From the NCBI GenBank assembly GCA_024399655.1, contig JAKSNP010000003.1:1-64000 (forward strand): DNA of 64,000 nt. Reading direction: 5' to 3'. Shown piece after piece: positions 52,198 to 61,406 of this stretch. Every line of letters begins with the position of its first letter. Position 1 is the first letter of the stretch. The position numbers and the translations under genes are program-made. The notes under the pieces were generated by a model. That model was not told the origin of the DNA, did not search any database, and saw only the letters and a list, made by a program, of their open reading frames with translations. Source of the DNA: Paludibacteraceae bacterium. Lineage in GTDB: Bacteria; Bacteroidota; Bacteroidia; Bacteroidales; Paludibacteraceae.

Positions 52198-53251
52198 CTT
52201 TATGTTTTTGTTCTCTTGGTTCAACGATTAGTGGATCTTTTTTCAGTTCGTTACTCAAAGCTCTGTTTTTAAGCAGGTCCAGTGCGGTGTATAGAGCATG
52301 GGCAAAACTTTCGGGATTGGCGGTATTCTTTCCTGCCAGATCATAAGCCGTACCGTGGTCAGGCGAAGTACGGATGATATCCAATCCGGCGGTATAGTTG
52401 ACGCCGTTCATGTCAAGGCTCTTGAATGGAATGAGTCCCTGATCATGATACATGGCGAGAATAGCATCAAAGTGGACATATTTGCCGGCCCCGAAGAATC
52501 CGTCAGCCGAATAGGGGCCGAACGCCCAAATACCTTCTTCGTTGGCTTTATCCACAGCAGGACGAATGATATCTTTCTCTTCCGTACCAATCAGTCCGTT
52601 GTCGCCGGCATGCGGATTAAGAGCCATCACGGCGATTCGCGGTCTGCGGATCAGGAAATCATTCTGCAGGGCAGAATTCAAGACGCGGAGTTTATGCAGG
52701 ATGCGTTCTTCCGTAATCATTTCCGCCAATTTTGAAATAGGGGTATGATTGCAAACCAAAGCGATTCGCATCACATCGCTCACCATCATCATCAACGCCT
52801 CTCCATTATGGCCGAACATATTGGACAGATATTCGGTATGCCCCGAAAAACGGAACGAGTCGCTTTGGATATTCTCTTTATTGATAGGTGCAGTAACAAT
52901 GGCATCAACCAATCCCGCCTTCAAATCACGGCAAGCACGCTCCAGACTGGCATAGGATGCTCTTCCTGCTTCCGGAGTATTTTCGCCCAATTTGACTGGA
53001 GTGTCATCGGGATAACAAGTAATCATATTCAGTCTGCCGTCTTTTGCTTCTTTGGGAGATTGGCAGATATTAAACTGCAGATTATGATATTCGTCTCCCA
53101 AAGTCTGAGCATGAATCTTAGCCACTTTGGCGTTGCCATAGACCACAGGTCGGCATATTTCGCAGATATGAGGGTCGGCAATACCTTTGAGGAGAATCTC
53201 ATAGCCCACTCCATTGATATCACCAGCCGTAATTGCTATAGTAGGTTTCAT
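52178..53251 (-). CDS. pdxA: 4-Hydroxythreonine-4-phosphate dehydrogenase
   Basis: 357 aa. [18 protein letters not shown] start; metal-binding His residues in [22 protein letters not shown] and [12 protein letters not shown]. It makes the C3 partner of pyridoxine phosphate synthesis. The C-terminal 20 residues are a charged extension ([12 protein letters not shown]). Translationally coupled to the nitroreductase gene by a 4-nt overlap. Confidence 0.95.
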   Translation of the reverse strand: MKPTIAITAGDINGVGYEILLKGIADPHICEICRPVVYGNAKVAKIHAQTLGDEYHNLQFNICQSPKEAKDGRLNMITCYPDDTPVKLGENTPEAGRASYASLERACRDLKAGLVDAIVTAPINKENIQSDSFRFSGHTEYLSNMFGHNGEALMMMVSDVMRIALVCNHTPISKLAEMITEERILHKLRVLNSALQNDFLIRRPRIAVMALNPHAGDNGLIGTEEKDIIRPAVDKANEEGIWAFGPYSADGFFGAGKYVHFDAILAMYHDQGLIPFKSLDMNGVNYTAGLDIIRTSPDHGTAYDLAGKNTANPESFAHALYTALDLLKNRALSNELKKDPLIVEPREQKHKDDQQRD

Positions 53252-53799
53252 TCGATAGTATGTATTTTATTGTAAAGCAGTTTTTCAAAGTCGTAAGGTT
53301 TGCGTTCCTCGTCCTTGTAACCGAGCGAAATGACACACAACACCGACATATTTTCGGGTATTCCGACCAGGTTCTTGATATATTGTTCGGCCGAGACGCG
53401 CTCGACAGTCTCCCGACCCTCTTCCTTATGTTCGGAATAGCGTCCATAAATATGGCACCAGCAAGCGCCCAATCCCTGTTCGGTAGCAGCCAACAAAATA
53501 TTTTGAGCGGCAATAGCGCCATCAGGCATCCAAACATCGGTCAACGAAGCATCCAGAGCCACAACTATCGCGGCCATAGCGGTATTAAACATACCACTGC
53601 CGAAATCACGACAAGCGGCCATCTTGCGAATCATATCCTCGTTTTTCACCACATAAAACTCCCAAGGATTGACTCGTTTGCCTGAAGGGGACATCAGAGC
53701 GCAACGCAATATATAATCCAATTTCTCCTGTTCAACAGGTAAGTGCTGATACTTACGTACCGACCTTCTGACCTGACAAAGTTGTTCAAAATTTTCCAT
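53248..53799 (-). CDS. Nitroreductase-family FMN oxidoreductase
   Basis: 183 aa. RRSVRKYQHLPVEQEKLDYI is the FMN-binding N-terminus; APSGKR-like SPSGKRVNPWEFYVV and LGACWCHIYGR further on. Homodimeric, uses NAD(P)H; substrate open. First gene of the nitroreductase-pdxA-alaS operon with promoter at 53826-53833. Confidence 0.9.
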   Translation of the reverse strand: MENFEQLCQVRRSVRKYQHLPVEQEKLDYILRCALMSPSGKRVNPWEFYVVKNEDMIRKMAACRDFGSGMFNTAMAAIVVALDASLTDVWMPDGAIAAQNILLAATEQGLGACWCHIYGRYSEHKEEGRETVERVSAEQYIKNLVGIPENMSVLCVISLGYKDEERKPYDFEKLLYNKIHTIE

Positions 53800-53825
53800 T
53801 ATTCACCTAATTTATAAAATTGCTG

Positions 53826-53833
53826 CAAAGATA
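53826..53833 (-). promoter_or_regulatory. -7 box of the nitroreductase-pdxA-alaS operon
   Basis: Minus-strand TATCTTTG about 27 bases before the ATG. Confidence 0.6.
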
Positions 53834-53932
53834 CTGCTTTTTTTTTGAATATGCAAGTTTTCGTCTCTTTTTTCAATAAAAAAAGAGTTGTATTAAATTC
53901 ATTCAGTCGGAACAGCCGTAATTTATAGCAAA

Positions 53933-53975
53933 AAAAAGCGAAAGCAACCTGTCGGACAAAGAGTCAGACAGGCTG
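53933..53975 (-). terminator. Terminator of the secreted-protein gene
   Basis: GCAGCCTGTC and GACAGGTTGC form the stem, followed by a long run of T on the minus strand. Confidence 0.8.
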
Positions 53976-54017
53976 CTAAAACAACCGTATAAAAACGGCG
54001 GAAATGACAGAGTGGAA

Positions 54018-54923
54018 TTATTTGACCATTGCGCCTTGCATATTGTAGATATGCTCGCCGCGGAGGATATAAACCTGACCGTCTACCATCATTTTGACGG
54101 GTTGATTGTCGGTAGAAATGAGTTCATCGACAGCGGATTCCAATTTGGGAGTGGTAGCACGGAACACATCTACCGGTCCCCATTCGCCATTGCTGTTTTT
54201 GGCAGAAGTGATAACAACGTAAGATACTTCGGGATCGATTTGGAAATCGGTAGTCAGGTTTTCGTATTGGAACCAGCCAACCATATTGGGCATGGGTTCA
54301 TCTTGTTGAAGATCAGAATTGAAGCCTTCAACATCAGCATCATAATATTCAGCCAACACTACATTATAGCGATAGCAAGAAGCCTGGTCATTCATGGTAA
54401 AGGTCATCATTTGAGAGGGTTTGGATACATAATCCTCAACATCATCATCCCACCAACCTTCGGTTATTTCATAAGCGCCAAGCGTAACCGTAGCGTGAGC
54501 TTCACCTTCACCGCCTTGTGAAAGCGTGGTAACCAAAACGGTATCCAGATGAGCAACGGTACCATTAACATCAGTAACCAACACGAATACTTCGTAAACT
54601 GTTCCGGGAACCATGTCTGTATAAGTATAGTCATGTTCCTCCGTGCTTGAAATGCCCCATGCTTTTACCAGGTCTTCAAAGCAGGTGAATCCCATCCATG
54701 CGCCGAATTGCGCATACTGTTCAGCCATTGTTCCTTCAGCACCGGACACATAATAGAATGTACCCGCATCGGAATTGGGGGCAAAATGCAAGTCAAACGT
54801 CGTCTTGGTGATGTTGCTTGCAGTAACTTCAACTTGAGGATCACCCACTACCTCGGGTGTCTCCTGAGCAAACATAGCAGCGCTAAATAGCACAGCTATC
54901 AAAGAAGCGAAAAGTTTCTTCAT
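54018..54923 (-). CDS. Secreted beta-sandwich protein with short C-terminal signature
   Basis: 301 aa. Signal peptide MKKLFASLIAVLFSAAMFAQ. Two fibronectin-III-like segments (VEVTASNITKTTFDLHFAPN; MVPGTVYEVFVLVTDVNG) and a variable middle rich in Asp, Tyr and Trp. The end, MVDGQVYILRGEHIYNMQGA, is a short form of the C-terminal motif found on many secreted Bacteroidales proteins, similar to type IX sorting tails but truncated. Substrate or partner unknown. Own transcription unit with terminator. Confidence 0.7.
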   Translation of the reverse strand: MKKLFASLIAVLFSAAMFAQETPEVVGDPQVEVTASNITKTTFDLHFAPNSDAGTFYYVSGAEGTMAEQYAQFGAWMGFTCFEDLVKAWGISSTEEHDYTYTDMVPGTVYEVFVLVTDVNGTVAHLDTVLVTTLSQGGEGEAHATVTLGAYEITEGWWDDDVEDYVSKPSQMMTFTMNDQASCYRYNVVLAEYYDADVEGFNSDLQQDEPMPNMVGWFQYENLTTDFQIDPEVSYVVITSAKNSNGEWGPVDVFRATTPKLESAVDELISTDNQPVKMMVDGQVYILRGEHIYNMQGAMVK

Positions 54924-55002
54924 AAGATTGTTGTTTAAAGGGTTAATAATTGTTATGTTTGTTAATTTAAAATTGAATTCAAAATAGTCTCATCCTTCGC
55001 TC

Positions 55003-55037
55003 ATCCTATACTGACCCTATACTGATTCTATACTGTG
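55003..55037 (+). repeat. CTATACTGA intergenic repeat, copy C
   Basis: CCTATACTGA, CCTATACTGA and TCTATACTGT in tandem with a period of about 11 bp, upstream of the secreted-protein gene. Confidence 0.5.
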
Positions 55038-55111
55038 TTCAGATTTTAACATTTGGAAAGACAAATGCAAAACTTATCAATAAAAAAGGATTCAATCAGG
55101 ATGCACATGGC

Positions 55112-56272
55112 TTATTCCACGCTGTCCTTATCCACTACAACTTCATCGAGCGCGTTCAATTCCTGGGGCATTTTGAGGGTATAAAGCATAGCTTCAGCCT
55201 GGCGGAGCGCATTCCGTTTTTTCTGCCCGCTGGCAAAGATGAACACTTCAGCCGTTACCACGTACTGACCATATTCATCCACACGCGAATGACTCACGTA
55301 CGGGCCGCCCATGTTTTCCCCGTCGAGAATGAGCCACAAGCCTCTTATTTCAGCGGCATAAGCGTTGTTCTGCACACTCAAAGCACGGAATTGCGGCGGG
55401 AAGATATCGTATTCCGTACCCATGTGCGAGCCTTCCAATTGCGCCGTCACCAATTGCCCTAAAACCAAATCACGCTTGGCATTCAGATATTCGGGCGTAA
55501 AAGTATCGGCATCGCGGAAGGGATAGCGATAAAGCACCAAGTCGCGACGGATCGGCCCTTTGCTGTTGCAGCACCAAAGAAAATCCACTTTCTCGTCGTT
55601 CAGCAGTACTGTAGTATCCATAATCAACATATAATCCTCGCAGATGAGCATATCGCATCCCCACTTATTTTGCAGTTTGGTTCGAGCCTCCTGATTGGTC
55701 ATATTGCGATAGAACTTGTTCTGGCGATCGATTTCCTGCTTTACGAACCAATCACGGATAGCGGTTCCGAACTCATTCCAATAAGCCACAAACGCTTCCT
55801 GTGACGGAGCCTGAATACGGCAAACAGCCTGTGGTGTTGACCAATTATCACGCACACAAGTACATTTGGCCTGCGTATAGCGGTCAGGATTGAGATCTAC
55901 AATCAGGATGTTGCGCGTAGCCTTAAGGAAATCGTCAAATTCGGCTATTGATACATGCGAAAGTTGGAAATAATCCTCCATCTGCGGCAGGCAAGGCATA
56001 GGAGCCGCCATTACAGAACGCACCAGGTCGTAAGTCGTAGAAATCGGTTCGTCATAAGCAGAGCCGTTTCCATAAAGCGACGGCTGTTTGAGAGAGCTGA
56101 TTTCGTCCTGCGTGAGCGGATTTTCGTTCATAACTACCAGGCATTCGTAGATAGTGCCCGTGGCACTGGTCAGCGTACGCCCCGACTTTTTGCCGCAACC
56201 GCAGAAAAGGATTGCTGCAAAAACAAATACAGCCATGAAAAATCCGAATTTCGTTTTCATATTATCATTCAT
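55112..56272 (-). CDS. DUF4837 lipoprotein
   Basis: 386 aa. The lipobox signal FAAILFCGCGKK follows MKTKFGFFMAVFV; an ATG four codons in is an equal start. The mature part contains KATRNILIVDLNPDRYTQAK and GLWLILDGENMGGPYVSHSR, characteristic of DUF4837, a Bacteroidota family of unknown function often found beside membrane quality-control genes. Outer-membrane anchored by inference. Confidence 0.85.
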   Translation of the reverse strand: MNDNMKTKFGFFMAVFVFAAILFCGCGKKSGRTLTSATGTIYECLVVMNENPLTQDEISSLKQPSLYGNGSAYDEPISTTYDLVRSVMAAPMPCLPQMEDYFQLSHVSIAEFDDFLKATRNILIVDLNPDRYTQAKCTCVRDNWSTPQAVCRIQAPSQEAFVAYWNEFGTAIRDWFVKQEIDRQNKFYRNMTNQEARTKLQNKWGCDMLICEDYMLIMDTTVLLNDEKVDFLWCCNSKGPIRRDLVLYRYPFRDADTFTPEYLNAKRDLVLGQLVTAQLEGSHMGTEYDIFPPQFRALSVQNNAYAAEIRGLWLILDGENMGGPYVSHSRVDEYGQYVVTAEVFIFASGQKKRNALRQAEAMLYTLKMPQELNALDEVVVDKDSVE

Positions 56273-56303
56273 TTAAATTGCACATTTCATTTTATAAAAG
56301 TCG

Positions 56304-57191
56304 TCAGGATGGCGTCTGCAACCGTTTTCCCTGCCAAACCACCACACAAACCGACAATAGGATAAGCGCTATACCGCAAGCGTTGCGGAAAGTAAACGCT
56401 TCGTGGAACACCAGAATCCCTATCACCACGGCCGTCAGCGGTTCCAATGCCCCTAATATACTGGTTTCCGTAGAACCGATCCGATGCACGGCCAACGTGG
56501 TAAACAAGAACGACACACAGGTGGGAAATAGAGCCAACGCCAAAGCATCCATCCACAAATACCCATGTTGCGGCAAGGTTAGCGGACCGAAGAAAAGCAG
56601 ACAAACCACAAAGAGCGCCGTGGATACCACCAAAACATAAAAATTCATTTTCAGCGTAGGCATCCTTACCAGGCAACTATGCTTCACACCTATTAAATAT
56701 ATAGCATAAGTCAATGCCGATACAAACACCAACAGAACCCCCGTCGCATCCAAGTGAAGGCCTTTCCCTTGATAATAGAGCAACAATATACCCGCCAACG
56801 CCAGCAGCATACTGACGGCCACTTTCCAATTCATCCGTTCCTGATACCCCACTTTCATCAATACGGCCGTCAGGATGGGATAAACGAAGAGCAAAGTGGA
56901 TGCAATTCCCGCGTCCATATAGGTATAACTGACAAAGAGCGTAAGCGATGACAAAGCCATCATTATTCCCAAAACGATCAATGCAGGCAATTCGTGACGA
57001 TCAATGCGGAACGACATCCGCCTCGCCACCATCAAAAGGGCCAATAACGGAGCTGCCAAGCCGTAACGAAAGAGCAACGCCGACAAAGGATTGACACTAT
57101 CCGCATACAACGGAAGAGTGAACAACGGATTCAAACCGTAAGCCGCAGCTCCAAAGATGCCGAATAGATATCCTTTTGTACGATTGTTCAT
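56304..57191 (-). CDS. EamA/DMT-superfamily transporter
   Basis: 295 aa, ten membrane helices in two EamA repeats (GLNPLFTLPLYADSVNPLSA…; STETSILGALEPLTAVVIGI). Metabolite exporter or importer of unknown substrate. Lies 11 bp downstream of the alcohol dehydrogenase and 31 bp upstream of the DUF4837 gene, probably one operon. Confidence 0.85.
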   Translation of the reverse strand: MNNRTKGYLFGIFGAAAYGLNPLFTLPLYADSVNPLSALLFRYGLAAPLLALLMVARRMSFRIDRHELPALIVLGIMMALSSLTLFVSYTYMDAGIASTLLFVYPILTAVLMKVGYQERMNWKVAVSMLLALAGILLLYYQGKGLHLDATGVLLVFVSALTYAIYLIGVKHSCLVRMPTLKMNFYVLVVSTALFVVCLLFFGPLTLPQHGYLWMDALALALFPTCVSFLFTTLAVHRIGSTETSILGALEPLTAVVIGILVFHEAFTFRNACGIALILLSVCVVVWQGKRLQTPS

Positions 57192-57202
57192 TTAATTTTA
57201 CT

Positions 57203-58399
57203 TTACCAAAGGCAAGCGTTCAAAATAGCCATTATTTCCTTCTCTTCAACCAGTTTATATCCTCCGAAGGAAGTACCGAAACGGGCTTTGTAATTCTGGT
57301 CGGTACTTTTAGCGATAAGAGGCAGCATCTCCACCGTAGCCCCCACTTCGCACAAGGATTGCGGCAAGCCCAATTCACGGATAAACTGCTCCAAACGGGA
57401 GATTCCTTCCAAAGCAATCTGTTCGTCACCTTGTCCCTGGTCATCCACATTCCACACCATACGGGCAAAACGAACAAACTTAGACAAACCGTCACGATAG
57501 ATATAGCGGAAATAGGACGGAGTAATGATTGCCAATCCTGCACCGTGAGCGCAATCCGTGTAAGCACCCAACTGATGTTCGATTTGATGCACCATCCAGT
57601 CCTGAGTTTTGCTCAAACCCAATATTTTATTGAGCCCCATCGTAGCGCACCACATCAAGTTGCTACGAGCCTCGTAGTCGTCAGGCTTCTCCACCGCTAT
57701 CAGGGCAGAATGGACAAGCGATTTCATCACGCCTTCCAGGAGATAATCGCTGGTATTATCATCGTCTCCGGAAAAATACTGCTCCATCAGATGCGACAAA
57801 GTATCGAATATTCCGCTTACCATCTGATAGCGGGGAACCGTATAAGTCAGTTCCGGATTCAGAATCGCGAATTTGGGCGACATTTCAGCCAGAGGGAACA
57901 CCCGTCCTATCTTGAGTTGCAGATCCTCGTTGGTGATTACCGAACCGGAATTCATTTCGCTTCCCGTTCCTGCCATCGTCAAGATAGCCCCCACGGGTAC
58001 AACGGGATTGGAAAGCGGTTCCTGATTCTGATAATATCGTTCCCACAAATCTCCTTCCACATAGGCACCTGCCGAAATACCTTTGGCACAATCGATTACC
58101 GAGCCTCCTCCTACGGCCAAAATCAGGTCAACATGATGCCGACGCACCAGTTCGCACCCCTGCAACACCTGAGAGTAACGCGGGTTCGAATTTATTCCAG
58201 GCAACTCACAGACCGTCTTTCCTGCTGCAGCCAAAGTGGCAGTTATTTGGTCGTACAAACCGTTTTTTTTGATAGAAGATTTGCCATACACCAAAAGCAC
58301 CTGCGTTCCGTACTCTTTCAGTTCGTCAGCCAGATGCGTCAAAGCCGTTTTGCCGAAATGAATCCTTGTAGGATTCTGGAATGAAAAATCGTAAATCAT
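57203..58399 (-). CDS. Iron-containing alcohol dehydrogenase
   Basis: 398 aa from MIYDFSFQNPTRIHFG. NAD-binding VLLVYGKSSIKKNGL and AVGGGSVIDCAKGISAGA; metal-binding AGTGSEMNSGSVI, FDTLSHLMEQYF, and DCAHGAGLAIITP with the His ligand. Close to butanol-dehydrogenase types. Fermentative reduction of an aldehyde is likely. Promoter at 58421-58428 excludes the upstream ATG. Confidence 0.92.
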   Translation of the reverse strand: MIYDFSFQNPTRIHFGKTALTHLADELKEYGTQVLLVYGKSSIKKNGLYDQITATLAAAGKTVCELPGINSNPRYSQVLQGCELVRRHHVDLILAVGGGSVIDCAKGISAGAYVEGDLWERYYQNQEPLSNPVVPVGAILTMAGTGSEMNSGSVITNEDLQLKIGRVFPLAEMSPKFAILNPELTYTVPRYQMVSGIFDTLSHLMEQYFSGDDDNTSDYLLEGVMKSLVHSALIAVEKPDDYEARSNLMWCATMGLNKILGLSKTQDWMVHQIEHQLGAYTDCAHGAGLAIITPSYFRYIYRDGLSKFVRFARMVWNVDDQGQGDEQIALEGISRLEQFIRELGLPQSLCEVGATVEMLPLIAKSTDQNYKARFGTSFGGYKLVEEKEIMAILNACLW

Positions 58400-58420
58400 A
58401 CCTTCATCAGATTTTGCCTG

Positions 58421-58428
58421 CAAAGGTA
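58421..58428 (-). promoter_or_regulatory. -7 box of the alcohol dehydrogenase operon
   Basis: Minus-strand TACCTTTG, 22 bases before the ATG. Confidence 0.6.
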
Positions 58429-58538
58429 CGAAAAAAAAACGGAATCTACAAATTTTAAAGCAAAAAAAAGTCTTCTTTCACAATAATTTCTCTTTGGGCA
58501 AAAAATCATTTCGTTCCAATGAGAAAGAAATGCATCAT

Positions 58539-59810
58539 TCAAGCCTTTACACGCAGTATTTGGGCGAGATCGGTGGTATAGAGCGGACTACGATTCTCGG
58601 CCTTGTAAATTGCGGTTTTCTCCATTTCAGCCGACTGCAGTTGCGGACCAAGAAGAATGGAGTTGGAGCCACATTTGTCCCGAATGGTATCCAAGGTTTG
58701 CTGCAGGCGATTGTCTTTTTCACGATCGCGGTTGTCGAAAAGATCGGTCAGTACCGCTTTATCGGGTTGGATCTGCATCAATACGACACCCGCTTTCTTA
58801 TACATCACGCCCGGAGTGAATTGAGTTCTGAGAATACTGAGAGCCGCGGCAAGGAGTTCCTGTGTATTGGCCGTAGGTACGGGAAGTTTAACGGTTTGCG
58901 AAAGGTAGCAAGGCATGATATCCGTACGGAAACGGGAAGTGTATGCATATATCATCATCTGCGAGCATACCGAATGCTGCAGGCGCAGTTTACGCGCACA
59001 ACTATCGCAGAAATTAGCCAACTGCTGTTCCAACAAAGTAAGATCGGAGATACCCGTAGCAAACGTGCGTGAATACGAAATCGACTGTTTGGCCACCACT
59101 TCCGATGTATCGATGCAGTCCACTCCGTTCAATTCGCGCCATGTCAACATGCCTGGTTTATGCAAGAGGTTGCGAGCGAATTCTTCGCGTTTGGTGGCGA
59201 ATTCCCAAGCTGTTTTAATACCCACCGTCTCCAATTTGGCCCTCGCCTTCCTGCCGATTCCCCACACATCGCCTATCTCGAAATTTTCCAAAGCTATCTG
59301 CCGCTGTCTGTCGGTATCAATCATACAAGCTCCATGATACCCGGGGTATTTCTTGGCGTATTTGCTGGCCACTTTGGCCAACGTCTTGCTTCTGGCTATA
59401 CCGATTGATATAGGTATTCCAACCCCCTGATACACCTCCTTCACTATCTGTTCACAATACGTTCTGCGTTGCTCCAACGGAATATGCTCCACCGAGAAGA
59501 ACCCTTCGTCTACCGAATATTGCTCCATGCGGAAAGTATGACGACGCAGAATCGACATCACACGGGTCGATATATCGCCGTAGAGCGCAAAATTTGTGGA
59601 AAAGCAGGTTATTCCGTATTGTGCCACCAACCCTGAAATCTGAAAATAAGGCGCACCCATTTTAATGCCTAACGCTTTCACTTCGTTGGAACGGCTGATC
59701 ACGCATCCGTCGTTGCCCGAAAGAACCAACACCGGCTTATTCCATAAGTCGGGACGGAAAATACGTTCGCACGAAACGAAGAAATTATTGCAATCGGCCA
59801 GGGCGTACAT
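58539..59810 (-). CDS. umuC: UmuC-type translesion DNA polymerase
   Basis: 423 aa Y-family polymerase. YALADCNNFFVSCERIF (first catalytic Asp), QYSVDEGFFSVEHI (Asp-Glu pair), GIGRKARAKLETVGIKTAWE (helix-hairpin-helix) and the UmuC-specific C-terminal domain. It copies damaged DNA with activated UmuD. Separated from umuD by two unrelated genes, with only 1-base gaps between crcB and umuC. Confidence 0.95.
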   Translation of the reverse strand: MYALADCNNFFVSCERIFRPDLWNKPVLVLSGNDGCVISRSNEVKALGIKMGAPYFQISGLVAQYGITCFSTNFALYGDISTRVMSILRRHTFRMEQYSVDEGFFSVEHIPLEQRRTYCEQIVKEVYQGVGIPISIGIARSKTLAKVASKYAKKYPGYHGACMIDTDRQRQIALENFEIGDVWGIGRKARAKLETVGIKTAWEFATKREEFARNLLHKPGMLTWRELNGVDCIDTSEVVAKQSISYSRTFATGISDLTLLEQQLANFCDSCARKLRLQHSVCSQMMIYAYTSRFRTDIMPCYLSQTVKLPVPTANTQELLAAALSILRTQFTPGVMYKKAGVVLMQIQPDKAVLTDLFDNRDREKDNRLQQTLDTIRDKCGSNSILLGPQLQSAEMEKTAIYKAENRSPLYTTDLAQILRVKA

Positions 59811-59811
59811 G

Positions 59812-60186
59812 TCAATGCAGGATAATCGTTCTTCCCAATACGAAAAGGCTGAAACCGCCCACTATACTAATAGCCATATAGGCTATCATCATTCCCCATG
59901 CACCCGCATTCAACAGGCGGAACGCATCAGCGGTAAACGTAGAGAAAGTGGTGAAAGCGCCACACACACCGAACGAAAGCATCAGCAAGAGCGATTGCGA
60001 CACCTGGATGTAGCGTTGCCCTAATCCTATTAAAAGTCCCAGCAGGAAACAGCCCGTCAGATTCACCAACAATGTCGCCAACGGCATTTGCATTGGAGTC
60101 CAACGGCCGCACAGAAGCGTCACCAAGTAGCGCAACCCCGCTCCTGCGGCACCACCGAGCATCACATATAACAAATTACGCAACAT
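59812..60186 (-). CDS. crcB: FluC/CrcB fluoride channel
   Basis: 124 aa, four membrane helices: GGAAGAGLRYLVTLLCGRW, LLVNLTGCFLLGLLIGLG and GVCGAFTTFSTFTADAFRLL (fluoride path Phe residues and Asn in LVN). Exports fluoride as a dual-topology dimer. No fluoride riboswitch is visible, since the gene is internal to an operon with umuD and umuC. Confidence 0.93.
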   Translation of the reverse strand: MLRNLLYVMLGGAAGAGLRYLVTLLCGRWTPMQMPLATLLVNLTGCFLLGLLIGLGQRYIQVSQSLLLMLSFGVCGAFTTFSTFTADAFRLLNAGAWGMMIAYMAISIVGGFSLFVLGRTIILH

Positions 60187-60192
60187 ATGGGA

Positions 60193-60957
60193 TTAGGGTT
60201 GTTGTTGTTCCATACGGCGGAGCAGGATTTGTCTGTTGTCATGTTGCAAACAGATCGAGTCTTGCGAAAGAGCCTCTACCGACATATCGCCATAGAGAAA
60301 AGAGAAAAGCCGGCGCTCGTAGTAGTCCAGTTCGTAGCAATACATTTCCGTTTGGCAACAATCATCTATGTGAAGTACCCGATCGGAATAAAAATAATTT
60401 CCTCCCAAACCGTTGCAGCCGACAGACGCTCCCATCGTACTATCTTCACGAAACATAATCCAAGCGCAGAAAGACGACTCTTTTTCGCCTTCATGACGAC
60501 AAATATCGTTGATTGTCACATTTAGCCAATCCACGCTATCCACTTTACAGACCTGCCATTTACCGATTAAATCTGTATCGGCAAATTCGGTCACAAGTTC
60601 CATTTCGGGATAAACCTCAATACCGCCTTCCAAATGAAAGACATCCGTATAGCCCCATTCGGTCAGCATTTCGGCTGCTTTCTTACTGCGAATGGCATGC
60701 AGGCAATACACCGCTATGGCTGTGTTCTTGTCAAGCCCCAATTTCAGAAATTTTTGTTCGAAATCGTCGGATTTCACATCCAGATTCAGGGCATTGACGA
60801 TATGTCCGCTGGCATATTCATCCCACGTTCTCACATCAATCACCACCGCCTCTTTTTGTGTTACTTCCTCCTGGAATTCATCAAGCGGAAGAGTTCTTAT
60901 GGCAGGTCGGCAGGCCGCCAAAAACAGGCATAAGATTAACAAATAAGAATATTTCAT
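60193..60957 (-). CDS. Rhodanese-META (HslJ) fusion lipoprotein
   Basis: 254 aa. Lipoprotein signal (YSYLLILCLFLAAC), then a rhodanese domain at about residues 20-120 (EAVVIDVRTWDEYASGHIVN; active-site loop CLHAIRS), then a META/HslJ-type domain at about 130-245 (DLIGKWQVCKVDSVDW, ASVGCNGLGGNYF). Rhodanese transfers sulfane sulfur; META domains occur in heat-shock and envelope lipoproteins. The fusion suggests an envelope stress or sulfur-carrier role. Its ATG overlaps the umuD stop (TAATG). Confidence 0.8.
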   Translation of the reverse strand: MKYSYLLILCLFLAACRPAIRTLPLDEFQEEVTQKEAVVIDVRTWDEYASGHIVNALNLDVKSDDFEQKFLKLGLDKNTAIAVYCLHAIRSKKAAEMLTEWGYTDVFHLEGGIEVYPEMELVTEFADTDLIGKWQVCKVDSVDWLNVTINDICRHEGEKESSFCAWIMFREDSTMGASVGCNGLGGNYFYSDRVLHIDDCCQTEMYCYELDYYERRLFSFLYGDMSVEALSQDSICLQHDNRQILLRRMEQQQP

Positions 60958-61391
60958 TATCTTCTGGTTTTATGTATACTATGAGTCACCACCCCCCAAA
61001 CAGAGAAATTGTTTTCGGCCGTCACGCATATTTTCTCGAAATCGGGATTATGCGGCACCAGCCATGCACATTGGTCTCCGGGATGGTATTGAAATTCTTT
61101 CAAGGTGAATTCACCGTCAATAGCCGCCACTATAAAATCACCATTGTGCGGCTCTAGCGACTTGTCGATTACGATGATATCGCCGTCCAGCAACCCTGCA
61201 TCACGCATGCTGTCCCCGCTCACCATCGCATAAAAAGTAGTGTCAGGATGACGGTTAAGTTCCTTCACTATATCTATCCGTTCACCCGCATGTTCGGCGG
61301 CTGGAGAAGGGAATCCGGCGTGTATAGCATCCGCAAATTCCAGTTCCAAGCCCCGTGCATCCGCTATCGTAAGCGATTCTATCTTACTCAT
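60957..61391 (-). CDS. umuD: UmuD, self-cleaving translesion polymerase subunit
   Basis: 144 aa S24 peptidase. The cleavage region AGFPSPAAEHAGERIDI matches the CGFPSPAADY site of E. coli UmuD (cut after Ala). Catalytic Ser in YAMVSGDSMRDAGLLDGD and Lys in GEFTLKEFQ. Activated by RecA filaments after DNA damage, it would join UmuC 1.1 kb downstream. No LexA box could be identified with confidence. Confidence 0.93.
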   Translation of the reverse strand: MSKIESLTIADARGLELEFADAIHAGFPSPAAEHAGERIDIVKELNRHPDTTFYAMVSGDSMRDAGLLDGDIIVIDKSLEPHNGDFIVAAIDGEFTLKEFQYHPGDQCAWLVPHNPDFEKICVTAENNFSVWGVVTHSIHKTRR

Positions 61392-61406
61392 TTACAATCA
61401 ATTATA

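Noticed and set aside
58495-58538. Terminator after umuC
   Set aside because: TTCTC..GAGAA pairing exists but the loop is too long and the stem too weak to call.
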